A stretch of DNA of 64,000 nt from Micromonospora violae (GCF_004217135.1 NZ_SHKK01000001.1:682001-746000), one strand, 5' to 3'; positions 7,959-17,985 are shown, counted from the first letter of the stretch. Notes: generated from the letters alone by a model not told the origin. Program-made: numbers and translations.

Positions 7959-8906
7959 TCACGGTTTGGTGTCGCGGTACCAGCCGGCGGCGCCCGGGTG
8001 CAGCGCCAGTGGCGCGGTGACGATCGCCGAGCGGGGGCTCATCCGTCCCGCCGCCGGATGGGCGGCGGCCAGTTCGGCGCGGCGGTCCATCAGCAGTCGG
8101 GTCACCTGCCGGACCAACCGGTCCGGCAGGTTGGAGCGGACGATCAGGTAGTTCGGGTCGGCCACCGTGGTCACCGCGTCCACCCCGTACACCGTGCGGG
8201 GGATGTCCCGGGAGACGTAGACCTGGCCGTAGCGCGAGCGCAGCGGCTCGGTCCACTCGCTGAGGTCGACGATCCGGATGGCGCTGGCCCTGGACAACTG
8301 CTCGATGCCCCGCACCGGCAGCCCGCCGGAGAAGAAGAACGCGTCGATCCGACCGGAGCGCAACGCGGCCACCGAGTCGTCCAGACCGAGCCGTTCCCGG
8401 CGCACCTCTTCCCCACCGAGGCGGGCCACCTCCAGCAGCCGCATCGCGGTGATCTCGGTGCCCGAGCCGGGCGCGCCGACGGAGACCCGCCGGCCGCGCA
8501 GGTCGGCGACCGTGCGGACCGGACCGCCGCTGGTGGTGATCAGGTGCAGCTGGTCGTCGTACACCCGGGCGATGGCGTCGACCGTCGGGTTTCCCGCCGG
8601 CGTGGTGGGCAGCACGTCCGCCTGGGTGAAGCCCAGCTCGGCCCCGCCGGAGCCGACGAGCTTGACGTTCTCCGCCGAAGCGGCGGTGACCACCACGCTC
8701 GCCCGTACGCCGGGGAGTTCCCGGTTGAGGATGGCCGCCAGGGACTGCCCGAACGCGTAGTAGACAGCGGTGGGGCTGCCGGTGGCGATCCGGATGGACA
8801 TCGGTTCGGTCGGCGTGTCCCGGCAGCTCGCGATGGCCAGGTTCGCGATCAGCAGCACCGTCGACAGGGCTGCCAGTCGGGCGTGGGTGGACGAGGTACG
8901 ACTCAC
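7959..8906 (-). CDS. TAXI-family solute-binding lipoprotein
   Basis: This protein resembles the TAXI substrate-binding subunits of TRAP transporters: IATGSPTAVYYAFGQSLAAIL near the N-terminus, then ELGFTQADVL, VSVGAPGSGTEITAMRLL and DAFFFSGGLPVRG. With the GTG at 8906 it has 315 residues and a membrane-export leader ending in a lipobox-like AIASC, so it is probably anchored outside the membrane by a lipidated cysteine. A longer form from 8960 adds basic residues before the leader and is less likely. No TRAP membrane subunits (DctQ/DctM) lie nearby, so the protein may serve as an extracytoplasmic sensor for the convergent histidine kinase rather than in uptake. That role is inference. Confidence 0.88.
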   Translation of the reverse strand: MSRTSSTHARLAALSTVLLIANLAIASCRDTPTEPMSIRIATGSPTAVYYAFGQSLAAILNRELPGVRASVVVTAASAENVKLVGSGGAELGFTQADVLPTTPAGNPTVDAIARVYDDQLHLITTSGGPVRTVADLRGRRVSVGAPGSGTEITAMRLLEVARLGGEEVRRERLGLDDSVAALRSGRIDAFFFSGGLPVRGIEQLSRASAIRIVDLSEWTEPLRSRYGQVYVSRDIPRTVYGVDAVTTVADPNYLIVRSNLPDRLVRQVTRLLMDRRAELAAAHPAAGRMSPRSAIVTAPLALHPGAAGWYRDTKP

Positions 8907-8973
8907 GCGGTGCACTGTGCGCCGCCGGGCCGGCCTGCGCAAGCCCGAGCCGTTGCGCACGACCGGATCCCGC

Positions 8974-9651
8974 TCAGCAGGCCGGGCGATCTGCCGGGCG
9001 CGCCTGCTCCAACGCCGCGCTGTGCAGGATCCGCTCCCGGTCCGGCCCGGCGGCCACGCTGACCAGGAAGCAGCCGGTGCCGGGGCGGAGCCGGGCCGGC
9101 ACGTCGAGCACGGCCGCGCTCCGGATCAGCACCGCGGCGAGTTCCCGGTCGGTGAGCCGGACACCGAGGATGTGCCGGCGGACGTGCCGCCCGGCGGCCA
9201 GCAACGCCGAGCGCCAGGCCGCCTCCGCCAGCCGGGTCACCAGCCGCCGGCGGGCCGGTGAGGCGCCGGGCAGCGGCCCGCCGAGCAGTTCGCGCCGCCC
9301 CTGCCACCAGCCGGCGTCCAACATCCGGGTGTACGTGCCCCGGTGCTCCCGGGGAACCCAGAGCCGGTGCAGTTCGTAGCGGCGGCGCAGGCCGCCGACG
9401 GCCACCTCGTGGGTGACCGGGATGTCCAGCCGGCCGAGCAGTTGCCGCATCCGCTGGGCGGGGTCCTCGCGGTTGAACTCCACGGCGGGGGTGTGCTCGG
9501 CACGTACCGCGCTGCGCCGGGTGGCGGTCGGTGGTGGTGTGCAGCGCAGCAGGCAGGCAGCCTCGAACGCGTCGCCCAGTGTCAACCAGCCCATCGGAGT
9601 TGGGGGCGTCGGGGAGTGGGGCCGGTCGAGCAGTGCGGGTTCGCGGGTCAA
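8974..9651 (-). CDS. Hypothetical protein, Arg-rich, about 225 residues
   Basis: The TTG start at 9651 is supported by an AGGGAG site 9 nt upstream. The protein has no signal peptide or membrane segment. It begins with a Pro-rich stretch, and the middle part is basic and helical (LGRLDIPVTHEVAVGGLRRRYELHRLWVPREH). The codon pattern (GC-rich third positions, no stops) supports real coding. I do not recognise a family. It lies between the TAXI protein gene and yaaA, both on the same strand. The gap to the TAXI gene start is about 67 bp, so a loose operon is possible. Confidence 0.6.
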   Translation of the reverse strand: MTREPALLDRPHSPTPPTPMGWLTLGDAFEAACLLRCTPPPTATRRSAVRAEHTPAVEFNREDPAQRMRQLLGRLDIPVTHEVAVGGLRRRYELHRLWVPREHRGTYTRMLDAGWWQGRRELLGGPLPGASPARRRLVTRLAEAAWRSALLAAGRHVRRHILGVRLTDRELAAVLIRSAAVLDVPARLRPGTGCFLVSVAAGPDRERILHSAALEQARPADRPAC

Positions 9652-9757
9652 CGAAGGCTCCCTTGTCGGAGTCTGGGTTGCCCTACCGTGGCCCCTGGCG
9701 CGCCGTTACGGAACTGGTCCGGCCCAGCCTTGAGCAAATCTTGCGGCTACCGCGCCG

Positions 9758-10558
9758 CTACAGATCGGTAACCACCAGGTCCACCTGCCGAACCCGGCCC
9801 GCCGTGCCGCCCTGCTCCACCACTGTGTACTTCAACTCCCGCAGGGTGCCCACCAACTCCGCGGCGGTGCGCGGCCGGGCGCCGGCGATGAGCAGGTCAC
9901 GGACCAGCCGGCCCTTGGTCGCCTTGTTGAAGTGGCTGACCACCGAGCGGACCGGCACGCCGTCGACCTCCCGCTCGTGCAGGACCCGCACGGTGACCGT
10001 CCGCTCAGCCAGCTCCCCGCGCGGCGTCCAGGTGGCCGCGTACGCGCCGGAGCGCAGGTCCAGCACCGGGCGGCCCCGCCCGGCGGCCCCGTCCACCGCC
10101 GGGGTCAACTCCCTGCGCCAGTACGTGGACAGCGCCCCGACGTCGGGCAGGCGCGCGCCGATCGGGCAGCGGTACGGCGGAATCCGGTCGGCCAGCCGGA
10201 CCGCTCCCCAGAGCCCGGAGCTGATCAGGATCGACCGGCGGGCCGCCCGTTGCGCCGTGGCCGGCAACGAGGCCAGGTCCAGCGCCTCGTAGAGCACCCC
10301 GGTGTAGAGCCGCTCGGCCGGCGCGGTGGCCGCCTCCCGCAGTCGGGCGTTGCGCCGCAGCTCGCCCCGCTGGCCCTCGCTGAGTCCGAGCGCCGCCCGC
10401 GCGGCCTCCTCGTCCGGCCCGGCGCTCAGCGCCACCAGGGCGTCCAGCACCCGTTCGCGGGCCGGGTTCAGCTCCGGCAGCGAAAGTCGGTCCGGGGCCC
10501 AGCGCCGTCCGGTGCCGGCGTCGGCCTTCCCTTCCGAGGGCGGCAGCAGGATGAGCAT
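9758..10558 (-). CDS. yaaA: YaaA-family peroxide stress protein
   Basis: The ATG at 10558 is chosen because the family begins MLILLPPSEGK, exactly as here, and a GAGGAG site precedes it. A longer frame upstream adds only an Arg-rich run. The 266-residue length is normal. YaaA (DUF328) binds DNA and lowers free intracellular iron during hydrogen peroxide stress in E. coli. The conserved PPSEGK and SGLWG segments and the C-terminal SHFNKATKGRLVRDL (HFNK-K) core are present. It is followed on the same strand by the unrelated hypothetical gene at 8974-9651. Confidence 0.93.
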   Translation of the reverse strand: MLILLPPSEGKADAGTGRRWAPDRLSLPELNPARERVLDALVALSAGPDEEAARAALGLSEGQRGELRRNARLREAATAPAERLYTGVLYEALDLASLPATAQRAARRSILISSGLWGAVRLADRIPPYRCPIGARLPDVGALSTYWRRELTPAVDGAAGRGRPVLDLRSGAYAATWTPRGELAERTVTVRVLHEREVDGVPVRSVVSHFNKATKGRLVRDLLIAGARPRTAAELVGTLRELKYTVVEQGGTAGRVRQVDLVVTDL

Positions 10559-10624
10559 GGGTCTCCTCGACGGGCGAAAACGGCGGCGCCCCACGCGCCG
10601 GCCCGGCCAGCGTACGACCAGGCC

Positions 10625-12244
10625 CTACCGCCAGGGCCGCACCGGGGTGTCGGGGTGGTACACGCGATAGCCGCCGACCTCCCGCACCGGCCCGGCGTCG
10701 GCCCGGTCGGCGAGCAGCGCGCGCAACCGCCGGTCCATCGGCGAGTCGATCTCCGTCACGTAGCCCGGCCGCGCTGCCCGACCCACCTGCCGCCAGTACG
10801 GCCGGTAGCGGTTCTGCCCCGGGGACAGGTCGGCGTCGAGCACCCCGCAGATCACCGACTCATCCGTGTTGAAGATCAACCTGTTGCAGGTCCAGTAGTC
10901 CCCGTACACCTCGTGGGGTCCGTCGGCGCGCAGCGCGGCGGCCAACTCCCGGGCCTGGCGCTCCTCGGTCCGCGACGCCGCGGTCCCGGTGGCCGCGAAG
11001 AGCACGGTGATCACCAGCATGGCCACGGTCAGCGCGGCCAGCACGGCGACCGACAGCGCGCCGGCGAGCCGCCCGAGCACGCTGCAGGTGCCCCGCCAGG
11101 CCGTCAACGCCGCCACCCAGAGCGGCCACAGCACCGCCGGCAGCGACAGTTGCAGCACCGACAGGTAGCGGGCGTTGTCCAGCGGGCTGGTCGCGGCGAG
11201 CGGGCTGCGCACGTACGACAGCAGGGTCAACACCGCGCCGGCGACCAGCGTGAGTTGCACGACCGGCCCGACCCGCTCCCCGCGCGGCCCTCGGCCGGCG
11301 CGACGGTACGCGAGCACCGCGAGGGCCGCGCCGGCCACCAGCAGCACCGGGTACAGCACGCCGAACCACTGTTGCCAGCGCCCGCAGCCGTCCACCGGGC
11401 AGAGCCCGTGCGCCAGCGGCACCCCCTCCAGCAGGCCGCCCCGGATCCGGTCGGACCAGGGCGGCAGCGGGCCGGTCTTGGTGCTGACCTCCCGGAACAC
11501 CGAGAGCGAGTCGTCACCGGGCCCGGCCCGCAGGTTGTCGACGATCATCGGGGCCACGCCGACGACGGTCCCCGCCACCAGCAGCAGACCGGACCAGCCG
11601 AGCAGGTCGCGTCGTACCGCCCAGACCAGGGCCAGCCCGGCCACCGCGAGGTACGGCAGGATCAGCCAGTCCGACCAGACGGCCAGCCCGACGAGCAGCC
11701 CGAACAGGCCGATGGCGAGCCGTCGGCGGTGCACCGTGCCGGCGGCCAACCCCACGGTGATCAGCAGCATCAGCAGCACCGCCGGCTTCACCTCCGGCCG
11801 CCCACCGACGACGGTGAGCTGGTCGCGCACCACCCGTTCCGGCCCGAGCGCGAGCAGACCCACCACGAAGGTGGCGAACCACGGGGTGCAGAGCCGGCGG
11901 GTCAACCGGTGGATCAGGTAGAGGAAGACCGCGTACAGCGCGAGCATCGGCAGCCGCAGCACCGGCCAGCTCGGGCCGAACAGCGCCACCAGGGGAGCCG
12001 CCAGGTACGACTCCACCATCCCCATGTAGTGCTGCCCGTAGAGGAAGACCGGATGTTCCCGGCCCTGCCCGATGTGCAGCGCGGCCAGACCGAAGGTCGC
12101 CTCGTCGCTGTTCGACACCGGCACCGTGAACAACGTCAGAACCAGCCGGTAGACGACACCGGCGAGCCCGAACAGCAGCGCGACGAGCGCCGGCCGGTCG
12201 AGTCGCGGACGCCATCGCCCGCGGTGCTGCTCTGGATGCGACAC
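10625..12244 (-). CDS. GT-C-like polytopic membrane protein (putative lipid-linked sugar glycosyltransferase)
   Basis: About 539 residues with roughly ten membrane segments. The N-terminal extracytoplasmic loop after the first segment has an acidic motif (SNSDEATFGLAALHIGQG) and then YGQHYMGMVESYL. This layout, an acidic loop after the first membrane helix, is typical of GT-C enzymes such as ArnT/PMT-like transferases that use polyprenyl-phosphate sugars. The start is GTG 12244, with a GGGGG stretch at good spacing; a TTG two codons earlier is possible. The C-terminal 120 residues are soluble and probably outside the membrane. Substrate unknown. Confidence 0.75.
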   Translation of the reverse strand: MSHPEQHRGRWRPRLDRPALVALLFGLAGVVYRLVLTLFTVPVSNSDEATFGLAALHIGQGREHPVFLYGQHYMGMVESYLAAPLVALFGPSWPVLRLPMLALYAVFLYLIHRLTRRLCTPWFATFVVGLLALGPERVVRDQLTVVGGRPEVKPAVLLMLLITVGLAAGTVHRRRLAIGLFGLLVGLAVWSDWLILPYLAVAGLALVWAVRRDLLGWSGLLLVAGTVVGVAPMIVDNLRAGPGDDSLSVFREVSTKTGPLPPWSDRIRGGLLEGVPLAHGLCPVDGCGRWQQWFGVLYPVLLVAGAALAVLAYRRAGRGPRGERVGPVVQLTLVAGAVLTLLSYVRSPLAATSPLDNARYLSVLQLSLPAVLWPLWVAALTAWRGTCSVLGRLAGALSVAVLAALTVAMLVITVLFAATGTAASRTEERQARELAAALRADGPHEVYGDYWTCNRLIFNTDESVICGVLDADLSPGQNRYRPYWRQVGRAARPGYVTEIDSPMDRRLRALLADRADAGPVREVGGYRVYHPDTPVRPWR

Positions 12245-12422
12245 GACCAACGCCCCCGTCGTCGTCCCGACCGGAGTGTTTCACGTCCGGCCGGGCCGGC
12301 GAGGCGGATCGGCGCAGCCGGGGTGGGCCGGAGCCGCTCGACGGGGGCCGGGCCGGGCCGGGTCGGCGCGGCCCGGGTTGGCTCCCGTGGCCGTAGGTGT
12401 CGACGTGTGGCAGGGTTGGCGC

Positions 12423-13463
12423 GTGCCACCCACTCCCGCCGGCCAGCTGGCCGTTCCGAACCTGCACCGGGCAGCGCGGATCGAGGACGCCGTGCACCAG
12501 CTCGTCGAGCGCCGGCTGCGGCGCACCGGCTGGCGGATCAACATCGTCGCGTACACCGGCTACGGCGCGCCGGGTTGGGTGCGGGTGATGTGTCGGGTGC
12601 TGCTGGGGCGTCCGGACACCCGCCAGCGGGGTCGGCTGGACAAGGTCCGTGGCTGGCGCAGCTTCGCCACCCTGCCCGCCAAGCACGTCACCGTGATCAT
12701 CGAGGCCGGCGGGGTGTGCCACGAGGCGCAGGCCGACCGCAGCGGCTTCGTCGACACCCTGGTCGAGGCCGACCTGCCACCCGGTTGGGGTACGGTCCGG
12801 CTCAGCGTCCCGGACGCCGAGCCGGTCGACGCGCCCGTGCGCATCCTCGCCCCGGACGTCAGGTTCGGCATCCTCTCCGACATCGACGACACGGTGATGG
12901 TGACCGCGCTTCCCCGACCGCTGCTCGCCGCGTGGAACACGTTCGTGCTCGACGAGCACGCCCGCGCGGCCGTGCCCGGCATGGCGGTGCTCTACGAGCG
13001 GCTGGTCACCGCGCACCCCGGCGCGCCGGTCTTCTACCTCTCCACCGGCGCGTGGAACGTGGCGCCCACGTTGACCCGCTTCCTGTCCCGGCACCTCTAC
13101 CCGGCCGGGCCGCTGCTGCTCACCGACTGGGGCCCGACCGCCGACCGCTGGTTCCGCAGCGGCATGGAACACAAGCGCTCCACCCTGGCCCGGCTGGCCA
13201 AGGAGTTCCCCGACGTGCGCTGGCTGCTGGTCGGCGACGACGGCCAGCACGACCAGGAGATCTACCGGGAGTTCGCCGCCGCCCACCCGGAGAACGTGGC
13301 CGGGGTGGCGATCCGCCGCCTCTCCCCGACCCAGTCGGTGCTGGCCGGCACCCTGCCCGCTCCGGCCGGCCGGACGGCGTCGGGGCCGGTGGGGCAGAAG
13401 TGGCTCTCCGCCCCGGACGGCGCCGGCCTCTGGCAGCTGCTGCGCGACGCCGGCCTGGTCTGA
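12423..13463 (+). CDS. App1-type phosphatidate phosphatase-domain protein
   Basis: The protein has 346 residues from GTG 12423; an in-frame GTG at 12405 is an alternative. The C-terminal half carries the App1/DUF2183 catalytic domain of the HAD fold. ILSDIDDTVM supplies D153, D155 and D156 (the DxDDT signature), followed by FYLSTGAWN, HKRSTLARL and LVGDDGQHDQEIY. In yeast App1 this domain dephosphorylates phosphatidic acid. The bacterial proteins are poorly studied, so the substrate here is inferred by family only. The first 140 residues form an alpha/beta region common to the bacterial members. It converges with glgB, leaving 13 bp between stops. Confidence 0.88.
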   Translation: MPPTPAGQLAVPNLHRAARIEDAVHQLVERRLRRTGWRINIVAYTGYGAPGWVRVMCRVLLGRPDTRQRGRLDKVRGWRSFATLPAKHVTVIIEAGGVCHEAQADRSGFVDTLVEADLPPGWGTVRLSVPDAEPVDAPVRILAPDVRFGILSDIDDTVMVTALPRPLLAAWNTFVLDEHARAAVPGMAVLYERLVTAHPGAPVFYLSTGAWNVAPTLTRFLSRHLYPAGPLLLTDWGPTADRWFRSGMEHKRSTLARLAKEFPDVRWLLVGDDGQHDQEIYREFAAAHPENVAGVAIRRLSPTQSVLAGTLPAPAGRTASGPVGQKWLSAPDGAGLWQLLRDAGLV

Positions 13464-13476
13464 CCGGCTGGTCGCG

Positions 13477-15579
13477 TCAGCTTCGGCGGAGCCAGATGAC
13501 GCCCAGCGGGGGCACCTGGAGGGCCGCCGAGGCGACCATCCCGTGCCACGGCACGTCCTCGGCGCGCACCTCACCCAGGTTGCCCACCCCCGACCCGCCG
13601 TAGGGGTGCGCGTCAGTGTTGAGCACCTCCTGCCACGTCCCGCCGGCCGGCAACCCGATCCGGTAGTCGTGCAGCGGCTGGGCGGAGAAGTTCGCCACGC
13701 AGACCAGCGTCGAGCCGTCCGGGGCGATCCGGACGAACGACACGGTGTTGTTGGCGACGTCGTCGCCGGCGATCCAGCGGAACCCGGCCGGGTCGGTGTC
13801 CTGTGCCCAGAGCGCCGGGGTGTCCCGGTAGATCCGGTTGAGGTCGCCGACGAGCCGTTGCACGCCGGCGCGGGCCGGGTCGTGCAGCAGGTACCAGTCG
13901 AGGCCGCGTTCCTCGCTCCACTCCCGGTCGTCGGCCAGCTCGGAGCCCATGAAGAGCAGTTGCTTGCCGGGGTGCGCCCACTTGTACGCCAGCAGCGCCC
14001 GCACGTTCGCCAGCCGCTGCCAGGTGTCGCCGGGCATCTTGCCGGTTAGTGAGCCCTTGCCGTGCACCACCTCGTCGTGGCTGATCGGCAGCACGTAGTT
14101 CTCGCTCCAGGCGTACGCCAGGGAGAAGGTGAGCTGGTGATGGTGGTGCTGGCGGTAGATCGGGTCCTTCGAGGTGTAGAGCAGGGTGTCGTGCATCCAG
14201 CCCATGTTCCACTTGAAGCCGAAGCCCAGCCCGCCCTCGGCAGTGGCCCGGGTGACGCCCGGCCAGGCGGTGGACTCCTCGGCGATCATGACGACGCCGG
14301 CGTGGTGCTTGTAGACGGTCGCGTTCACCTCCTGGAGGAACGCGATGGCCTCCAGGTTCTCCCGGCCGCCGTACTGGTTCGGGGCCCACTCGCCGTGGTT
14401 GCGGGAGTAGTCCAGGTAGAGCATCGAGGCGACCGCGTCGACCCGCAGCCCGTCGATGTGGAACTGGTCGCACCAGTAGAGCGCGTTGGCGACCAGGAAG
14501 TTGCGCACCTCGTTGCGGCCGAAGTCGAAGACGTACGTGCCCCAGTCGGGGTGCTCGCCGCGCCGCGGGTCGGGGTGCTCGTACAGCGGTGTGCCGTCGA
14601 ACCGCGCGAGGGCCCATTCGTCCTTGGGGAAGTGCGCGGGCACCCAGTCCAGGAGTACGCCGATGCCGGCGGCGTGCAGCCGGTCGACCAGGTACCGGAA
14701 GTCGTCCGGGTCGCCGAACCGGGAGGTGGGCGCGTAGTAGCCGGTCACCTGGTAGCCCCAGGAACCGCCGAACGGGTGCTCCATCACCGGCAGGAACTCC
14801 ACGTGCGTGAAGCCCAGCTCGGTGACGTACGCGGTGAGCTGCTCGGCCAGCTCCCGGTAGCTCAGGCCGGGCCGCCACGAGCCGAGGTGCACCTCGTAGA
14901 CGCTCATCGGTTCCTGGTGCGGCTGCCGTTCGGCCCGCCGGGCCAGCCAGTCCGCGTCGTTCCACCGGTAGGTGGAGTGGTGCACCACCGAGGCGGTGGC
15001 CGGCGGCACCTCCGCGTACGCGGCCAGGGGGTCGGCCTTGTCCCGCCACTGCCCGTCGGCGCCGAGCACCCGGTACTTGTAGCGGGCCCCGACCCGGGCG
15101 TTGGGGACGAACAGCTCCCACACCCCGCTGGAGCCGAGTGACCGCATCGGCCAGCCGTCGTCGGGGGCCCAGCCGGTGAAGTCGCCGACCACCTGCACCC
15201 CCTGGGCGTTGGGCGCCCAGACGCTGAACGCCACGCCCTCGTCGAAGACCCGCGCGCCCAGCGCGTCCCACAGCCGCTCGTGCCGGCCCTCGCGGATCAG
15301 GTGCAGGTCCAGCTCACCGAGGGTCGGCGGGTAGCGGTACGGGTCGTCGTGCGCGGTGCCGTCGACCTCCACCCGGTAGTCGAGCACGACGCCGTCGACC
15401 CGGGCCTCGAAGACGCCCACGTCGTGCACCCGCTTCATCGGGTGCCGGTCGTCGCCGACGAGCAGCACCACGTCGCCAGCGCCCCGGCGCAGGGTGCGGA
15501 TCGTCGTCGAGGAGCCCGTGGGGTGCGCGCCGAGCAGCGCGTGCGGGTCGTGCGTCGCGCCGGAGATCAGCTGGTCCAT
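13477..15579 (-). CDS. glgB: 1,4-alpha-glucan branching enzyme GlgB
   Basis: GlgB cuts alpha-1,4 chains and re-attaches them by alpha-1,6 bonds, making branched glucan in the cytoplasm. The 700-residue product has an N-terminal carbohydrate-binding module 48 region ([20 protein letters not shown]), the GH13 barrel with [16 protein letters not shown] (nucleophile Asp), IAEEST (acid/base Glu) and [13 protein letters not shown], and a C-terminal beta domain. ATG 15579 starts with an AAGGA site and overlaps the end of glgE by 13 bp, so translation is probably coupled. The open frame continues upstream through the antisense of glgE, but a fusion is not credible. GlgB acts on the linear maltosyl chains made by GlgE. 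Confidence 0.97.
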   Translation of the reverse strand: MDQLISGATHDPHALLGAHPTGSSTTIRTLRRGAGDVVLLVGDDRHPMKRVHDVGVFEARVDGVVLDYRVEVDGTAHDDPYRYPPTLGELDLHLIREGRHERLWDALGARVFDEGVAFSVWAPNAQGVQVVGDFTGWAPDDGWPMRSLGSSGVWELFVPNARVGARYKYRVLGADGQWRDKADPLAAYAEVPPATASVVHHSTYRWNDADWLARRAERQPHQEPMSVYEVHLGSWRPGLSYRELAEQLTAYVTELGFTHVEFLPVMEHPFGGSWGYQVTGYYAPTSRFGDPDDFRYLVDRLHAAGIGVLLDWVPAHFPKDEWALARFDGTPLYEHPDPRRGEHPDWGTYVFDFGRNEVRNFLVANALYWCDQFHIDGLRVDAVASMLYLDYSRNHGEWAPNQYGGRENLEAIAFLQEVNATVYKHHAGVVMIAEESTAWPGVTRATAEGGLGFGFKWNMGWMHDTLLYTSKDPIYRQHHHHQLTFSLAYAWSENYVLPISHDEVVHGKGSLTGKMPGDTWQRLANVRALLAYKWAHPGKQLLFMGSELADDREWSEERGLDWYLLHDPARAGVQRLVGDLNRIYRDTPALWAQDTDPAGFRWIAGDDVANNTVSFVRIAPDGSTLVCVANFSAQPLHDYRIGLPAGGTWQEVLNTDAHPYGGSGVGNLGEVRAEDVPWHGMVASAALQVPPLGVIWLRRS

Positions 15580-17576
15580 CGGGGGTCCTTCGGTGCGGGA
15601 GCGGTCGGCGCGATACGGGGCGAGCGGCCGGTAGCCGGGCGCACGGTCAACACGTGCGCGGGTTGCAGGTACGGGTCGAGGCGTACCGCGTTGCGTTGAC
15701 CCCAGTCGTAGCTGGTGCCGGTCAGCTCGTCGTACACGGTGAACCGTTCGTGCCAGTCGAAGCCGAGCGCCGGCATGTCCAGGGTGGTGTTGCCCCACTG
15801 CACGTCGCGCGGGTCGAACGAGCAGACCACGATGACCGTGTTGCCGGTGTCCGGGTCGTGCTTGGACCAGCAGAGCAGCGCCGGGTTGTCGATCTCGTGG
15901 AAGCGCAGGTTGCGGAGCTGGTGCAGGGCCGGGTTGTCGTGGCGTACCCGGTTGAGGGTGGCCAGAAACGGCGCCAGCGAGCGGCCCTGCGCCTCCGCGC
16001 CGGCCCAGTCCCGGGGGCGCAGCTCGTACTTCTCGTTGTCCAGGTACTCCTCGGCGCCCGGCCGGGCCACGTGCTCGAACAGCTCGTAGCCGGCGTACAG
16101 GCCCCAGGAGGGCGAGAGCAGCGACGCCAACACCGCCCGGATCTTGAACATCGGCGGGCCGCCGTGCTGCAACGACTCGTGCAGGATATCCGGGGTGTTC
16201 GGCCAGAAGTTCGGCCGCATGTAGTCGGCCGCCTCGATCAGCTCCTCGCAGTACTCCCGCATCTCGGCCGCCGTCGTGCGCCAGGTGAAATAGGTGTACG
16301 ACTGCGTGAAGCCGATCTTGCCGAGGCCGTGCATGATGGCCGGCCGGGTGAACGCCTCGGCCAGGAACAGCACGTCCGGATCGACCTTCTTGACCTCGGC
16401 GATCAGCCAGTGCCAGAAGTCGAACGGCTTCGTGTGCGGGTTGTCCACCCGGAAGATCCGGATGCCCTCGCCGACCCAGTGCAGCACCACCCGCAGCACC
16501 TCGGCCCGGATGCCCTCCGGATCGTTGTCGAAGTTGACCGGGTAGATGTCCTGGTACTTCTTCGGCGGGTTCTCCGCGTACGCGATGCTGCCGTCGGCCC
16601 GGGTGGTGAACCACTCCGGGTGCTCGGTGACCCAGGGGTGGTCCGGCGCGCACTGCAACGCCAGGTCCATCGCCACCTCCAGGCCGTGCGCCGCCGCCGC
16701 CTGGATGAAGGCCCGGAAGTCTGCCGGCGTACCCAGATCGGGGTGGATCGTGTCGTGGCCGCCCTCGGCGGCGCCGATCGCCCACGGCGAGCCCACGTCG
16801 GTCGGGCCGGCGGTGAGCGCGTTGTTGCGGCCCTTGCGGTTGACCCGGCCGATCGGGTGGATCGGCGGCAGGTAGAGCACGTCGAAGCCCATCGCGGCGA
16901 CACCCGGCAGCCGCTCGGTGGCGGTGGCGAAGGTGCCCGACCGGTCGCCCGCCGCCCCTTCGGAACGAGGGAAGAACTCGTACCAGGCCGAGTAGAGCGC
17001 CCGCTTACGGTCTACCCAGATCGAGTACGTGTCACCGGCGGTGCGCAGCTCCCGCACCGGGTGCTCCCAGAGCAGGTCGGCCAGGGCCAACGCCGGGTCG
17101 ACCCGCTGCGCCAGCGGCAGGTCGGTCTCCGCGAGGGCGGTGAGCGCGTCAGCGACCCGGGGCCGGTCGGCGGCCGGGACGAGGTCCCGGGCGGCGGCCA
17201 GCACCCGCGTGCCCTCGGCCAGGTCGTTGGCCAGGTCCTCCGGCCCCTGACCGGCGGCGATCTTCTTGGTCACCGCGTTCTGCCAGGTCAGGTACGGGTC
17301 CTGGAACGCCTCGACGGTGAACGACCATTCGCCGACCGCGTCCGGTGTGATGGTGGCGTGCCAACGGTCCTGGCCGGGCTCACCGGGGCGCATCCGGGTG
17401 AACGGCCGTTGCTCGCCGTCCGGGCCGCGCCACACCACGTTGCAGCCGAGCGCGTCGTGCCCCTCCCGGTAGGCGCGCGCCGACACCGGAATCGGCTCGT
17501 CGACCACCGCCTTGGCCGGGTACCCCCCGCACGAGACGACGGGGGAGACGTCTTCGATCGGGAACCGTCCAGTCAC
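15567..17576 (-). CDS. glgE: Maltose-1-phosphate maltosyltransferase GlgE
   Basis: GlgE transfers maltosyl units from alpha-maltose-1-phosphate to the non-reducing end of alpha-1,4-glucans. The 669-residue protein begins with the family's N-terminal beta domain ([12 protein letters not shown]), has a helical insertion, then a GH13_3 barrel. The nucleophile is in [14 protein letters not shown] and the acid/base in [13 protein letters not shown] 17576 has no Shine-Dalgarno, but a TAGGTT box lies 6 nt upstream, so the message is likely leaderless. glgE and glgB form an operon. The enzymes that make its substrate (GlgC, GlgM) are encoded about 7 kb away. No treS-pep2 genes are visible in the window, so the trehalose branch is not shown here. 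Confidence 0.97.
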   Translation of the reverse strand: MTGRFPIEDVSPVVSCGGYPAKAVVDEPIPVSARAYREGHDALGCNVVWRGPDGEQRPFTRMRPGEPGQDRWHATITPDAVGEWSFTVEAFQDPYLTWQNAVTKKIAAGQGPEDLANDLAEGTRVLAAARDLVPAADRPRVADALTALAETDLPLAQRVDPALALADLLWEHPVRELRTAGDTYSIWVDRKRALYSAWYEFFPRSEGAAGDRSGTFATATERLPGVAAMGFDVLYLPPIHPIGRVNRKGRNNALTAGPTDVGSPWAIGAAEGGHDTIHPDLGTPADFRAFIQAAAAHGLEVAMDLALQCAPDHPWVTEHPEWFTTRADGSIAYAENPPKKYQDIYPVNFDNDPEGIRAEVLRVVLHWVGEGIRIFRVDNPHTKPFDFWHWLIAEVKKVDPDVLFLAEAFTRPAIMHGLGKIGFTQSYTYFTWRTTAAEMREYCEELIEAADYMRPNFWPNTPDILHESLQHGGPPMFKIRAVLASLLSPSWGLYAGYELFEHVARPGAEEYLDNEKYELRPRDWAGAEAQGRSLAPFLATLNRVRHDNPALHQLRNLRFHEIDNPALLCWSKHDPDTGNTVIVVCSFDPRDVQWGNTTLDMPALGFDWHERFTVYDELTGTSYDWGQRNAVRLDPYLQPAHVLTVRPATGRSPRIAPTAPAPKDPRWTS

Positions 17577-17582
17577 CCCGCC

Positions 17583-17588
17583 AACCTA
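17583..17588 (-). promoter_or_regulatory. -10 box (TAGGTT) for leaderless glgE-glgB
   Basis: On the minus strand TAGGTT is followed by 6 nt (ggcggg) and GTG 17576. Confidence 0.5.
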
Positions 17589-17655
17589 CTGCGCGAGATC
17601 CGTTCGCGCGCGGCCAAGCACCCCCGTCCGCCCTCCTGCGGCCGCCGGCCCTCCA

Positions 17656-17732
17656 AGATCCACTCGGGTTGCAGGAATCCGCGGTGTCCACGCGACCCGG
17701 ACCCGACGGTTTCCTGAAACGCGAGTGGATCT
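17656..17732. repeat. REP-like palindromic element, copy 1
   Basis: Two 22-nt arms (17656-17677 and 17711-17732; 20 of 22 positions complementary) with core gatccactcg..gtt.caggaa surround a 33-nt centre. A second copy with the same arms and a similar centre lies at 58769-58843. It sits between glgE and the GntR gene. Confidence 0.85.
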
Positions 17733-17757
17733 AGGTCGGGCGAGGGGTGGAACGACG

Positions 17758-17985
17758 TCAGGCGGGCGGTTCCGCCGCCACGAACGACCCCTTGCCCTGG
17801 TGTACCTCGATCCAGCCCCGCTCATCCAAGATCCGCAGGGCAAGCCTGATGGGCGTGGCGCTGGCCCGGTACTGCTCGCCGAGTTCCGCGATGGACGGCA
17901 GCTTGTCGCCGGGCTGGAGCGTGCCGGACTGGATCGAGCGGATCACGTCATCGATGACCTGCTCGTATACGGGTTGTCTCGGCAT
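17758..17985 (-). CDS. Small GntR-family regulator (HTH only)
   Basis: The product is 75 residues from ATG 17985, chosen for the GAGGTGG site just upstream. It is a bare winged helix: PVYEQVIDDVIRSI, LQPGDKLPSIAELGEQY, ATPIRLALRILDERGWI, GKGSFVA. No effector-binding domain follows, as in the short YtrA-like or plasmid-type GntR proteins common in actinomycetes. It diverges from the small membrane protein/XRE operon, and the 316 bp between them is the likely place for its operator. Confidence 0.88.
   Translation of the reverse strand: MPRQPVYEQVIDDVIRSIQSGTLQPGDKLPSIAELGEQYRASATPIRLALRILDERGWIEVHQGKGSFVAAEPPA

Noticed and set aside
9932..13603. A very long plus-strand open frame of more than 1200 codons across yaaA, the GT-C-like gene and the App1 gene
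   Set aside because: It is antisense or out of frame to three well-supported genes and its product is Arg/Gly/His/Pro-rich without any domain, as expected for a shadow frame in high-GC DNA.
13477..16785. An apparent glgB fusion extending 400 codons upstream
   Set aside because: The added part is the out-of-frame shadow of glgE. GlgB begins normally at ATG 15579 with a ribosome-binding site.
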